From Acidimicrobiaceae bacterium (lineage in GTDB: Bacteria; Actinomycetota; Acidimicrobiia; Acidimicrobiales; RAAP-2): a stretch of DNA of 64,000 bases. The notes beneath the pieces were generated by a model that was not told the origin of the DNA, ran no database searches, and was given only the letters and a program-made list of their open reading frames with translations. Both the position numbers and the translations under genes were made by a program. The stretch spans positions 7,772-71,771 of the forward strand of contig PMFN01000030.1 in assembly GCA_003155135.1 (NCBI GenBank). Reading direction: 5' to 3'. Below are positions 34,419 to 42,980 of the stretch, one piece after another (within the stretch, counting starts at the first letter, position 1; the number at the start of each line of letters is the position of its first letter).

Positions 34419-34448
34419 CAGCGCCCCAGCTCTGGACCCGGCAACGGT

Positions 34449-34454
34449 TAGCGT
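34449..34454 (+). promoter_or_regulatory. -10 element for the DUF6049-murJ unit, leaderless
   Basis: TAGCGT ends 6 nt before GTG 34461. Confidence 0.5.
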
Positions 34455-34460
34455 TGCCGG

Positions 34461-36572
34461 GTGTCGATGCGGTGCACACGGTCAGCCGGCCTGCCGGTCG
34501 TGGCCCTCGCCATCGCCGCGTGGTTCGCCGGCTCCACGCTCGGCGCCTTCCCCGCGGCCGCTGCGAACACCCAGATCGCGAGCACTTCTGGCCCGGCGGT
34601 GGCACTCACCTACCAGACCCCGACCCTCACACCGTCGAGCCCGGGAGCGGCCGCCACGTTCGACCTCGGGCTGCAGGCCGAGGCATCCGCCGGCGCACCC
34701 TCCCAGCTCGAGGGCACGGTCTCGCTCTACAACCGGCTGACCAGCCGCTCGCAGCTCGAGCAGGACGTGGCCAGCCCCCCGTCGAGCGGGCTCGTCTCGC
34801 GCACCACCCCGGTCGCCCTCGACTGCCTGGGCGCCGACGCCCATGGCGGGCTCACGTTGCCGGTCAGCATCACGCCACAGACCGCCGCCGGCGGCGCGCT
34901 CGCCTGCGGGAGTGCCACGGCGAGTGCCCCCGCCCTCTCCCTCGGCTGCACGCCGGGCAACTGCTCGGGCGTCTACCCGGTCGTGCTCACCGTGGAGCGG
35001 AGCTCGGACCAGACGGCGGTCGGCCGCCTCACCACCTTCCTCACCTACACCGAGGCGGCAAGCTCGGTGCCACTGCGCGTCGCCGTGGTCCTGCCCTACG
35101 GCGTGCCGGTCCAGGTCTCCCGCACCACCAGCGCCCCCGCCAGCCTGCTCGTGCCCCCGTCGGCTGCTGCCACCAAGCCGCTCGAGGCGCTCGTCGACGG
35201 TCTGCGCGACGCCCCGAGCGTGCCCGTCACGATCGCCGCCGATCCCCAGACCCTGCAGAGCGTGTCACTCTCGCCCGACTCGTCGGCACGCGCCGCCCAG
35301 AACGCCCTCGTTCAGATGGCGGCGACGCCAACGACCCGCCAGTTCCTGGCCGAGCCCTACGTCCCGATCGACCTGACGGCGTTGACGGTGGCCGGGCTCA
35401 CCGGCGAGGTGACCCTCCAGATGAAGCGCGGCGGTGCGGCCGAAGCCCAAGCCGGGCTCCACCTGCCTGCGGGCCCGCTGACGTGGGTCGCCGGGAACAA
35501 CGTGGGCAGCTCACTGGCGGCCGGCCTGTCGCTCGCCGGAGCATCGCGCGTCGTGGTGCCGGACTCCTCGCTGGCCGAGACCAACTCGGGGGCGGCGGGC
35601 AACGAGCCGTTCCCGCTGTCGGTCACGCGCACGGCGACCGTGAGCGCCGTCGCTTCGGACACGGCTCTCGGCGCCCATTTCACGAGCGACCCGAACGATC
35701 CGGTGCTCGCCGCCAACCAGCTGCTCGCCGACATCGCCTTCATCCATTTCGAGGCGCCGTACCTCGCCCGGCCCGTGAGCGTGGTCGCCGTGGCGCCGAG
35801 CAACTGGCAACCGGACGCGGCGTTCCTCGACACGCTCCTCGCCGGCCTCGACGACAACCCGGTGGCGACACCGGTGACCCTGAACGGGCTCTTCGCCGCG
35901 GTGCCGGCGTCGGCCACCGACCGCCACCTGGCCAACTCGGGAGCGGGAACGCCCCTCGCGCAGCGAGCGGCGGCGGCCATCGCCCAGTCGCGGACGCGCT
36001 TTACCGCCTTCACCTCGGCGGTCGTCGGGTCGCCCGCCGTCCTCGGCCAGCTGGGCGACGTCATCCTGGCGGCCCAGTCCTCGACGTGGCGCACGCCGGG
36101 CTCCCTCGCCACCTCCGCAGCGTTCACCCGCTCCCTCGACGGTCAGCTCTCGCTCTTGTCCCTCGCCACCGACCGCACGATCACCTTGACCTCGCGCAGC
36201 GGCTCGATCCCGGTGACGGTGATCCGTTCCACCACCTACGACATGGTCGGCAGCCTGGTGCTCGCCGGGGACAAGTTCACATTCCCCCAGGGCTCGACCA
36301 TCCCCGTATTCCCCCTCGACCGGTCGACCAACCCGGTGCGCGTCTACGTCTCGGCGCGCACGACGGGCGACCTCCCCCTCGACGTGACCCTCACGAGCCC
36401 CCAAGGTGGCCTCGTGCTGGCCAAGGGCGAGCTGACGGTTCGCTCGACGGCCACCTCTTTCGCCGGCATCGTGCTGACCGCACTCGCTGCCGCGGTCCTC
36501 TTGGCCTGGTGGGCCCGGACCTGGTGGCGCAGCCGCGCGGCGCGCCCGACCAAGGGCCGGCACGCCTCGTGA
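34461..36572 (+). CDS. DUF6049 family exported membrane-anchored protein
   Basis: A 703-residue protein with a signal peptide (LPVVALAIAAWFAGSTLGAF) and one C-terminal membrane span (TSFAGIVLTALAAAVLLAWW), leaving about 620 residues outside the membrane. It corresponds in position and architecture to the mycobacterial gene before mviN. It contains an extended beta-rich region and a C-terminal Ig-like part before the span. Function unknown; the link with MurJ suggests cell-wall assembly. The GTG start is set by the leaderless -10. It is followed by murJ after 16 nt. Confidence 0.85.
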   Translation: MSMRCTRSAGLPVVALAIAAWFAGSTLGAFPAAAANTQIASTSGPAVALTYQTPTLTPSSPGAAATFDLGLQAEASAGAPSQLEGTVSLYNRLTSRSQLEQDVASPPSSGLVSRTTPVALDCLGADAHGGLTLPVSITPQTAAGGALACGSATASAPALSLGCTPGNCSGVYPVVLTVERSSDQTAVGRLTTFLTYTEAASSVPLRVAVVLPYGVPVQVSRTTSAPASLLVPPSAAATKPLEALVDGLRDAPSVPVTIAADPQTLQSVSLSPDSSARAAQNALVQMAATPTTRQFLAEPYVPIDLTALTVAGLTGEVTLQMKRGGAAEAQAGLHLPAGPLTWVAGNNVGSSLAAGLSLAGASRVVVPDSSLAETNSGAAGNEPFPLSVTRTATVSAVASDTALGAHFTSDPNDPVLAANQLLADIAFIHFEAPYLARPVSVVAVAPSNWQPDAAFLDTLLAGLDDNPVATPVTLNGLFAAVPASATDRHLANSGAGTPLAQRAAAAIAQSRTRFTAFTSAVVGSPAVLGQLGDVILAAQSSTWRTPGSLATSAAFTRSLDGQLSLLSLATDRTITLTSRSGSIPVTVIRSTTYDMVGSLVLAGDKFTFPQGSTIPVFPLDRSTNPVRVYVSARTTGDLPLDVTLTSPQGGLVLAKGELTVRSTATSFAGIVLTALAAAVLLAWWARTWWRSRAARPTKGRHAS

Positions 36573-36588
36573 GTCGGGCGGCCACGCC

Positions 36589-38442
36589 ATGAGCGAGATG
36601 ATGGGCGGCACCGAGGAGCCGGTGCTCGCCCCGAGCGCCGAGGACGGGCGCGCCACGACCGTCCTCCAGCGCGCCGCGTTCTGGATGGCCGGCGGTACCG
36701 CCGTGTCGCGCCTCACCGGTGTACTGCGGGTCTTCGCGCTCGCTTACGTGCTCGGCTTCTTCCGCCTTGCCGACGGCTACAACCTGGCCAACACGACCCC
36801 GAACATGCTCTACGACGTCGTCCTCGGCGGCGTGCTCTCGGCGACCTTCATCCCGGTGTTCGTCGACCGCCTCACCACGCGCTCGGACAAGGAGGCATGG
36901 GGCTCGATCTCGGCCATCGTGTCGATCTCGGCGGTGATCCTCGTCGGCGCCACGGTCCTCTTCTTCATCGGCGCACCGCTCATCATCGACGCCTTCACGG
37001 CGTTCGACCATACGAAAGGGGTGCTGGCTTCCACGAACCTGGGGCGCGAGAAGGACGTCGCCACTTCGCTGCTCCGGTGGTTCGTGCCCCAGATCGCCCT
37101 CTACGGGTTCATCGCTCTCGCCACCGCACTGCTCAACACGAGGCGCCGCTTCGTGGCGCCGATGTGGGTGCCCATCGCCAACAACCTCGTGTGCATCGCA
37201 GTCCTGCTGTGGTTCCACGAGGTGGCCGGCCCCCATCCGAGCCTCCTCGCCTTCCAACAGCACCCCAACCAGCTGCTGATCCTAGGTCTGGGCACCACGC
37301 TCGGCGTCGCCGTCCAGGCCCTCTTGCTGCTCCCCGCGCTCTGGCGGGCCAAGCTCTCGGGGCTGCGTTGGCACTGGGACCCGGCCAACGAGGCCGTGCG
37401 CACCGTGGTGCGGCTCGGCTCGTGGACCTTCGGGTTCGTGCTCGCCAACCAGATCGCCCTGTTCGTGGTCATCGCCCTGGCGGTGAGCGCAGGTGGCGGG
37501 GCGCCGGTGTCCTCGTACACCTACGCCTACACCTTCATGCAGATGCCCTATGCGGTGGTCGCCGTCTCGGTCATGGCGGCTGTGCAGCCCGACCTGGCCG
37601 AGCGCTGGACCGAAGGGGACATCCCGGCCTTCCTCCGCCGGCTGTCGGGGGGTATGCGCGCCATGCTCGCCATCATCATCCCGGCATCGGTCGGGCTGCT
37701 GCTGCTGGCGAAGCCCGCCGTCGCCCTCTTCCTCGGCCACGGTGCAGGCTCGGCCGCCCAGACGGCCACCACCGGTGAGGCGCTCGCCATGTTCGCCGTC
37801 GGCCTCCCGGGCTTTTGCACCTTCCTCTACGTCGTGCGGGTGCTCCAGGCCATGCAGCGCACCAAGGTGGCCTTCTGGCTCTACCTCTGCGAGAACGCCT
37901 GCAACATCATCTTGGCGATCGCCTTCGTCCACCCGCTCGGGGTGCGAGGGCTCGCCCTCTCGCTCAGCATCGCCTACACGCTCGCCGCCATCGTCGGGGT
38001 CTACGTGCTGCGCAGCTGGCTCGGCCCTCTCGGCACCCCGCGCGTCTGGGCGCCGCTGCGCCGGGTGGGGATCGCCACCGCCGTGATGGCCGTGGCGGTC
38101 GCCGTGGTCCTCAACCTGTCCGGCTCGACCAGCGGCTTCGGCCTGCTCGTGCGCGTCGGCGCGGCGGTGGTCATCGGGCTGGTCGTCTACCTCGGCACCG
38201 CCGCTGCACTGACGCGGCGCGCCGGGCGACGAGGGCCCCAGCGGCCGCCCGAGGGGACGTCCCGGCCGCGGCCGGCGCCGCCTCCCGCTCCCGCACCTGC
38301 GCCCGGGGACCCCGAACCGGCCGGGGTCACGGGGCCGGTGGCGAGCACCCACCCGGTGCGCACGCTCGACGACCCGCCCGAGCCCGCGGACGACCAGTTC
38401 GACGACGACTCGGAGCGCAGGAGGATCTGGCCCCCACCCTGA
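36589..38442 (+). CDS. murJ: Lipid II flippase MurJ
   Basis: A MATE-like flippase of 617 residues that moves lipid II across the membrane. The first helices read GGTAVSRLTGVLRVFALAYVLG and the family signature NTTPNMLYDVVLGGVLSATFIPVFV follows. About 14 hydrophobic spans run to residue 540. The last 75 residues are a Pro-rich, then acidic cytoplasmic tail. From memory the mycobacterial MviN carries a long pseudokinase and extracellular C-terminus; both are absent here. Confidence 0.94.
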   Translation: MSEMMGGTEEPVLAPSAEDGRATTVLQRAAFWMAGGTAVSRLTGVLRVFALAYVLGFFRLADGYNLANTTPNMLYDVVLGGVLSATFIPVFVDRLTTRSDKEAWGSISAIVSISAVILVGATVLFFIGAPLIIDAFTAFDHTKGVLASTNLGREKDVATSLLRWFVPQIALYGFIALATALLNTRRRFVAPMWVPIANNLVCIAVLLWFHEVAGPHPSLLAFQQHPNQLLILGLGTTLGVAVQALLLLPALWRAKLSGLRWHWDPANEAVRTVVRLGSWTFGFVLANQIALFVVIALAVSAGGGAPVSSYTYAYTFMQMPYAVVAVSVMAAVQPDLAERWTEGDIPAFLRRLSGGMRAMLAIIIPASVGLLLLAKPAVALFLGHGAGSAAQTATTGEALAMFAVGLPGFCTFLYVVRVLQAMQRTKVAFWLYLCENACNIILAIAFVHPLGVRGLALSLSIAYTLAAIVGVYVLRSWLGPLGTPRVWAPLRRVGIATAVMAVAVAVVLNLSGSTSGFGLLVRVGAAVVIGLVVYLGTAAALTRRAGRRGPQRPPEGTSRPRPAPPPAPAPAPGDPEPAGVTGPVASTHPVRTLDDPPEPADDQFDDDSERRRIWPPP

Positions 38443-38515
38443 GAGGCGGGAGCCATGGCAGACTCGTGCCTCGCGAGCCGCAGGCCCCGGGGCCGGCCGT
38501 AAAGGGGGAGAGAAC

Positions 38516-39379
38516 ATGAGCGGTGTGCGCGTGGTGACCGATAGCGCCTGCGACCTGACGGTCGAGGTGGCAGCCGAGCGGGGCATCACCGTCGTCCCCC
38601 TCACCATCCGCTTCGGGGACGAGGAGCTCCTCGACCGGCGAGACCTGTCGCCTGACGAGTTCTGGCGGCGCTGCAAGGGCACCGCCACCCTCCCCGAGAC
38701 CGCCGCGCCCTCACCCGGCTCCTTCCACGCCGCCTTCGAGCAGGCGCGCGACGAGGGTGCCGACGGCGTGTTGTGCATCACCCTGTCCTCGGGTGTCTCG
38801 GCCACCTACCAGAGCGCCCTGGCCGGGGCCGAGGCGATGGGCGAGGGCTTCCCGATCTCGGTCGTCGACTCCCGCACGCTCACCATGGGCCAGGGCCTGC
38901 TCGTCCTCGCCGCCTCCGATGCGGCCGCCGGCGGCGCCTCGCTCACCGAGCTCGTCGCCCAGGTCGAGGACCAGATCCCCCGCATGCGCGTCTACGGCGC
39001 GCTCGACACGCTCGAGCACCTGCAAAAGGGCGGCCGGGTGGGCAGCACGTCCGCCCTCATCGGCTCCCTGCTCTCGATCAAGCCGGTGCTGGCGGTGAAA
39101 GACGGCATCGTGGCCGAGGAGTCCAAGCAGCGAACCCGGGGCCGCTCCCTCGACTACCTCGCCAACAAGACCAAGGCGGACGCCCCGCTCGAGTGGCTCG
39201 CCGTCTGCGACGGCGCGGCACCCGACCTCGACGCCATGCTGGGCCGCCTCGCCGGCGTGGAAGTCGAGCACGACCTCGTGGTCACCACGCTCGGCCCGGT
39301 TGTCGGCACCCACGCCGGTCCGGGAACGGTGGGCGTCTGCTACATGCTGGCCGCCGGTCCTCGCGGGAGCGACGGCTAA
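38516..39379 (+). CDS. DegV family fatty-acid-binding protein
   Basis: A 287-residue DegV protein that binds a fatty acid, in some bacteria as the FakB subunit of fatty acid kinase. Motifs: VVTDSACDLT at the start, TLSSGVSATYQSA (head-group pocket), VDSRTLTMGQGLLV, and LEHLQKGGRVG. AAAGGGGGAGAG lies before the ATG. No FakA kinase gene is in the window. It sits between murJ and the trx genes, a position where sigM is found in mycobacteria. Confidence 0.92.
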   Translation: MSGVRVVTDSACDLTVEVAAERGITVVPLTIRFGDEELLDRRDLSPDEFWRRCKGTATLPETAAPSPGSFHAAFEQARDEGADGVLCITLSSGVSATYQSALAGAEAMGEGFPISVVDSRTLTMGQGLLVLAASDAAAGGASLTELVAQVEDQIPRMRVYGALDTLEHLQKGGRVGSTSALIGSLLSIKPVLAVKDGIVAEESKQRTRGRSLDYLANKTKADAPLEWLAVCDGAAPDLDAMLGRLAGVEVEHDLVVTTLGPVVGTHAGPGTVGVCYMLAAGPRGSDG

Positions 39380-39382
39380 CCT
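39377..39382 (+). promoter_or_regulatory. -10 element for the small membrane protein-trxB-trxA unit
   Basis: TAACCT overlaps the end of the degV stop codon and ends 7 nt before ATG 39390, which has no Shine-Dalgarno sequence. Confidence 0.4.
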
Positions 39383-39389
39383 TTTGGCG

Positions 39390-39746
39390 ATGGACGCCAC
39401 CCCTGTGAGCAGCGACACCGCCGGAAGCTCGGCCTTCGGGGCCGACTGGCCCGTCAAGGCGGCTGACGCCGTCGACGCCGCCGTCAACCTGGTCGTGGAC
39501 AAGGCGGTCCGCCCGGTCATCATCGGGGCACGCGCTGTGGTCTTTGGGATCCTGATGGGCGTGCTCGCCATCGTGGTCACCGCCACGGTCTCGATCGGCC
39601 TCATCCGCCTGCTCGACGTCTACGCCTTCCCGGGCAGGGTCTGGGCCTCGTACACGCTCGTCGGCTTCCTGTTCAGCGCCATCGGGCTCTACCTTTGGAC
39701 CAAGCGATCCGGCGGGACGCCGGTCGGCGGCAACTCGGCGGCGTGA
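39390..39746 (+). CDS. Small membrane protein
   Basis: A 118-residue protein with an Ala-rich amphipathic N-terminal part and two membrane spans (about 49-70 and 82-103), ending in a short basic tail. No family recognised. Its TGA overlaps the trxB GTG as GTGA, so translation of trxB depends on it. The start ATG 39390 fits a leaderless promoter; the longer upstream frame overlaps degV. Confidence 0.72.
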   Translation: MDATPVSSDTAGSSAFGADWPVKAADAVDAAVNLVVDKAVRPVIIGARAVVFGILMGVLAIVVTATVSIGLIRLLDVYAFPGRVWASYTLVGFLFSAIGLYLWTKRSGGTPVGGNSAA

Positions 39747-40702
39747 GCGAGCACCGCAAGGTCGTCATCGCCGGATCCGGACCGGCGGGGTTGACGGCCG
39801 CGCTCTACACGGCCCGCGCCCAGCTCTCCCCCGTCGTGATCGAGGGCGAGCCTTCCTCCACCAGCGACCAGCCCGGCGGGCAGCTGATGCTCACGACTGA
39901 CGTCGAGAACTTCCCAGGATTCCCCGACGGCATCATGGGCCCCGAGCTCATGATGAACATCCGCTCCCAGGCGGCGCGCTTCGGCGCCGAGCTCCTGACC
40001 CAAAAGGTCAGCCGCGTCGACCTGTCGCACTCGCCGTTCGGCGTCTGGGTGGGCGACGCGGAGGCCGCCGAACCCACCTACGAGGCCGAGACCCTCATCG
40101 TGGCCACCGGCGCCCAGAGCCTCTGGCTCGGCATCCCCGGCGAGGACCGACTCCTCGGCCACGGCGTCTCGTCGTGCGCCACCTGTGACGGCTTCTTCTT
40201 CCGCAACCACGAGATCGCCGTCGTGGGCGGTGGTGACTCCGCCCTCGAAGAGGCGATCTTCCTCACCCGCTTCGCCACCAAGGTGACCGTGATCCACCGG
40301 CGCGAGGAGTTGCGGGCCTCGCAAATCATGCAGGACCGGGCGCGCCAGAACCCCGCCATCGAGTTCCGCTGGAACACGAGGGTCACCGCGGTGCTGGGCG
40401 AGGAGAAGCTGACCGGGATCGAGGTAGCCGATACTGTCACCGGCGAGACCGCTGTGCTGCCGGTGACCGGCCTGTTCGTCGCCGTCGGCCACGAGCCCAA
40501 CACGGCGATCGTGAAGGGGCAGCTCGAGCTCGAGGACAACGGCTACATCCGGACCTTCGGTGGCTCAAAGACGAGCGTCGGAGGGGTCTTCGCCTGCGGC
40601 GACGTCCAGGACCACTACTACCGACAGGCCATCACCGCGGCGGGGTCGGGCTGCATGGCGGCCATCGACGCCGAACGTTGGCTCGAAGAGCAAGGCTCCT
40701 AA
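39743..40702 (+). CDS. trxB: Thioredoxin reductase
   Basis: An FAD/NADPH flavoenzyme of 319 residues that reduces thioredoxin. FAD motif GSGPAGLTAALYTAR near the N-terminus, redox pair C145-A-T-C148, NADPH motif GGGDSALEEAIFLTR, and the C-terminal FAD block GGVFACGDVQD. The GTG start overlaps the upstream stop. trxA follows after 78 nt. Confidence 0.96.
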   Translation: MSEHRKVVIAGSGPAGLTAALYTARAQLSPVVIEGEPSSTSDQPGGQLMLTTDVENFPGFPDGIMGPELMMNIRSQAARFGAELLTQKVSRVDLSHSPFGVWVGDAEAAEPTYEAETLIVATGAQSLWLGIPGEDRLLGHGVSSCATCDGFFFRNHEIAVVGGGDSALEEAIFLTRFATKVTVIHRREELRASQIMQDRARQNPAIEFRWNTRVTAVLGEEKLTGIEVADTVTGETAVLPVTGLFVAVGHEPNTAIVKGQLELEDNGYIRTFGGSKTSVGGVFACGDVQDHYYRQAITAAGSGCMAAIDAERWLEEQGS

Positions 40703-40780
40703 GGGACCGGGAACACCGGCGCCAGGGGTGGTGTTGAAAGTGCCAGGCGGGTTCGCTCCCGACGACGTGAGGAGACAGCA

Positions 40781-41107
40781 ATGAGTGAGAAGATCGTGAC
40801 GTTGGACGACGCTACGTTTGACGAGCATGTCAAGGCCGCAGACGTACCGGTGCTGGTCGACTTCTGGGCGGAGTGGTGTGGCCCGTGCAAGATGATCGCC
40901 CCGGTGCTCGAGGAGATCGCCACCGAGCAGGAGGGCAAGCTCCAGATCGGCAAGCTCAACATCGACGACAACCTGGACGTGACGAGGCGCTACGACGTGA
41001 TGAGCATCCCGACGTTGATCCTCTTCAAGGACGGCGAGGTCAAGGCGCGCCTGATCGGCGCGAAGCCCAAGGGCCAGCTGCTCCAGGAGCTGTCGGCGTA
41101 CCTGTAA
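40781..41107 (+). CDS. trxA: Thioredoxin
   Basis: A 108-residue thioredoxin with active site W32-C33-G-P-C36-K and the cis-proline loop SIPTLILF. It is reduced by the adjacent TrxB and would feed PrxQ and ribonucleotide reductase. GAGGAGACAGC precedes ATG 40781. A strong hairpin follows the stop. Confidence 0.97.
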   Translation: MSEKIVTLDDATFDEHVKAADVPVLVDFWAEWCGPCKMIAPVLEEIATEQEGKLQIGKLNIDDNLDVTRRYDVMSIPTLILFKDGEVKARLIGAKPKGQLLQELSAYL

Positions 41108-41116
41108 ACGGGGCGG

Positions 41117-41140
41117 GGCCCCTGGATGACGCCAGGGGCC
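41117..41140 (+). terminator. Strong hairpin after trxA
   Basis: GGCCCCTGG (41117-41125) pairs with CCAGGGGCC (41132-41140) around the loop ATGACG: a 9-bp GC stem starting 10 nt after the trxA stop. It may end trxB-trxA transcription or attenuate read-through into the CwlM-like gene, whose first codons seem to lie in the hairpin itself. Confidence 0.6.
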
Positions 41141-42111
41141 TGCCGCTCGGCACTGGCGCGGAGGGCCCGGCGGTCACCGACGTGCGCCGCAGGCTGGACG
41201 CGCTCGGGTTCGTTACCGTCGAAGACCCTGCCGCCTGCTACGGGCCAGCGACCAGGACCGCGGTCGAGGCGTTCCAGCACCGCCGTGGGCTGAAGGTCGA
41301 CGGCGTCTGCGGGCACCAGACCTGGAACACGCTGGTGGAAGCCGGCCTCTCGCTGGGGGACCGCACCTTGTGGCGGCGCACCCCGATGCTGCGCGGTGAC
41401 GACGTGGCCGAGCTCCAGCAGCGCCTCGGCGCCCTCGGCTTCGACACCGGCCGCGTCGACGGCATCTTCGGCCGGCAGACCGCAGAGGCGCTCGCCGAGT
41501 TCCAGCGCAACGCCGGGCTTCCGGCCGACGGGATCGCGGGGTCGACCACTGTCGCCGAGCTGCACCGCGTGCAGCTGCGCAACCGCGTTCCCCAGCTGGT
41601 CTCGACCGTGCGCGACCGGGAGCGGCTGCGCGACGCCCCGCCGACGATGGTCGGGCGCCACCTGGCCATCGGCGAGAGCGGCGGCCTGGCCACCACCGCC
41701 GGGGCCCTGCGCCGCAAGCTGGTGGCCGCCGGGGCGCGGGTGATCTCCCTGCACCATCCCGACGGCTCCGCCCAGGCCCACGAGGCAAACGCTGTCGGCG
41801 CTGAGGTCTACATCGGGCTGCGGCTCGACCCGGGCCATGCCGGCTGCTCCACGTCCTTCTACTCCGGCTACGCCTACGAATCCCCCGGGGGCCGGCGCCT
41901 GGGCGAGCTGATCCAGTCCCTGGTGCCTGCCGCTCTCGGCGTGCCCGACGAAGGGGTCACGGGCATGTCCGTGCCGGTGCTGCGCGAGACCCAGATGCCC
42001 GCGGTCATCGTCGAGGTCGGCCCGGCCAGCGCCGTGGTCGAGCGCGGTCCGGTGCTCGCCGATGCACTCCTGCGCGCCCTGGTCGCCTGGGCTACGACGT
42101 CGTGGGACTAG
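41122..42111 (+). CDS. cwlM: CwlM-like protein: two peptidoglycan-binding repeats plus amidase-like domain
   Basis: Two PG_binding_1 repeats (GPAVTDVRRRLDALGFV; DDVAELQQRLGALGFD) are followed by an Amidase_3 fold, as in mycobacterial CwlM, which regulates MurA rather than cutting wall. Three of the four zinc-ligand positions look lost: the DPGH strand is AIGESGG, the helix Glu is absent and the central SIHA strand is YIGLRLD; only E in VIVEVG remains. Start is uncertain: no ATG, GTG or TTG precedes repeat 1 outside trxA. CTG 41122 is used as a placeholder (329 aa); GTG 41182 is the first standard start but cuts into repeat 1. Confidence 0.8.
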   Translation: MDDARGLPLGTGAEGPAVTDVRRRLDALGFVTVEDPAACYGPATRTAVEAFQHRRGLKVDGVCGHQTWNTLVEAGLSLGDRTLWRRTPMLRGDDVAELQQRLGALGFDTGRVDGIFGRQTAEALAEFQRNAGLPADGIAGSTTVAELHRVQLRNRVPQLVSTVRDRERLRDAPPTMVGRHLAIGESGGLATTAGALRRKLVAAGARVISLHHPDGSAQAHEANAVGAEVYIGLRLDPGHAGCSTSFYSGYAYESPGGRRLGELIQSLVPAALGVPDEGVTGMSVPVLRETQMPAVIVEVGPASAVVERGPVLADALLRALVAWATTSWD

Positions 42112-42131
42112 CGGGAGTTTGCCGTAGCCAC

Positions 42132-42980
42132 TCAGGCGCTACGGACGAGCTCGACTTCCACCTCGGGAGCGGGCGACGCCGCGCCGGTGAAGATGCCCTT
42201 GAAGGGCGGGACGTCACCGTAGTCACGTCCCCGGGCCACCACCACGTGGCGCTCGGCGACCGGGTCGAGGCCGGTCGGGTCGAAGGGCTCCCACGCACCG
42301 AGCCACGCCTCCACCCACGCGTGGCTCTCACCCACCACCTCCTCGCCCAACGGCGCTTCGGGCGAGGGGTGCAGGTACCCCGAGACGTAGCGCGCCGGGA
42401 TGCCCATCGAGCGCAGGATGCCGATGGTGATGTGGGCGAAGTCCTGGCAGACACCACTCCCCCGTCGCCAGGCCTCCGGGCCGGTGGTCGACACGCTGGT
42501 CGAGCCGCGTACGTACGCCAGGCGCCCGTTCACGAGCTCGACCGCCTCGCGCACGGCGTCGCGGGGGTCGTCGAAGCGGTGACGCACGGCTGACGCGTAG
42601 TCGACCAGCTCGAGGTCCTCGGGGGCGAAGTGGCTGGCCAGCAGGAACTCCGACCACCGGTCGCTCACGCGGTCCACGCCCGCCCAGTCGACCTCGGGCC
42701 CCGGGTTGGGCGCGCCGGAGGTCTCAACCACGCTGCGGCCGACCACCTGCAGCTCGGTGTGCGGCTGGTGCAGGTCGAAGCTGTAGACGAGGGTCCCCCA
42801 GTAGTCGTGGTGGCGCGACATGCGCGTGGCCGGCTGGACTTCGACGCGCGCGTCGAGAGTGACCTGGCGGCCCGTGGTCATGGGCGAGAGCCGCACCTCG
42901 TTGTAGGAGGCCGTGACCTCACCGTCGTAGCGGTAGAGGGTTGAGTGCCGGATCCGCAGCTGCCATCCCGAGCGGGCCAT
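42132..42980 (-). CDS. Transglutaminase-like cysteine peptidase
   Basis: A 282-residue soluble protein with an N-terminal beta domain (RIRHSTLYRYDGEVTASYNEVRLSP) and a transglutaminase core. The catalytic triad is visible: Cys in GSGVCQDFAHI, His in VGESHAWVEAWL and Asp in FDPTG. It is expected to cleave or form amide bonds. The ATG overlaps the alpha-E stop (TGATG), and it is the last gene of a three-gene unit with an ATP-grasp and an alpha-E protein. Confidence 0.9.
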   Translation of the reverse strand: MARSGWQLRIRHSTLYRYDGEVTASYNEVRLSPMTTGRQVTLDARVEVQPATRMSRHHDYWGTLVYSFDLHQPHTELQVVGRSVVETSGAPNPGPEVDWAGVDRVSDRWSEFLLASHFAPEDLELVDYASAVRHRFDDPRDAVREAVELVNGRLAYVRGSTSVSTTGPEAWRRGSGVCQDFAHITIGILRSMGIPARYVSGYLHPSPEAPLGEEVVGESHAWVEAWLGAWEPFDPTGLDPVAERHVVVARGRDYGDVPPFKGIFTGAASPAPEVEVELVRSA

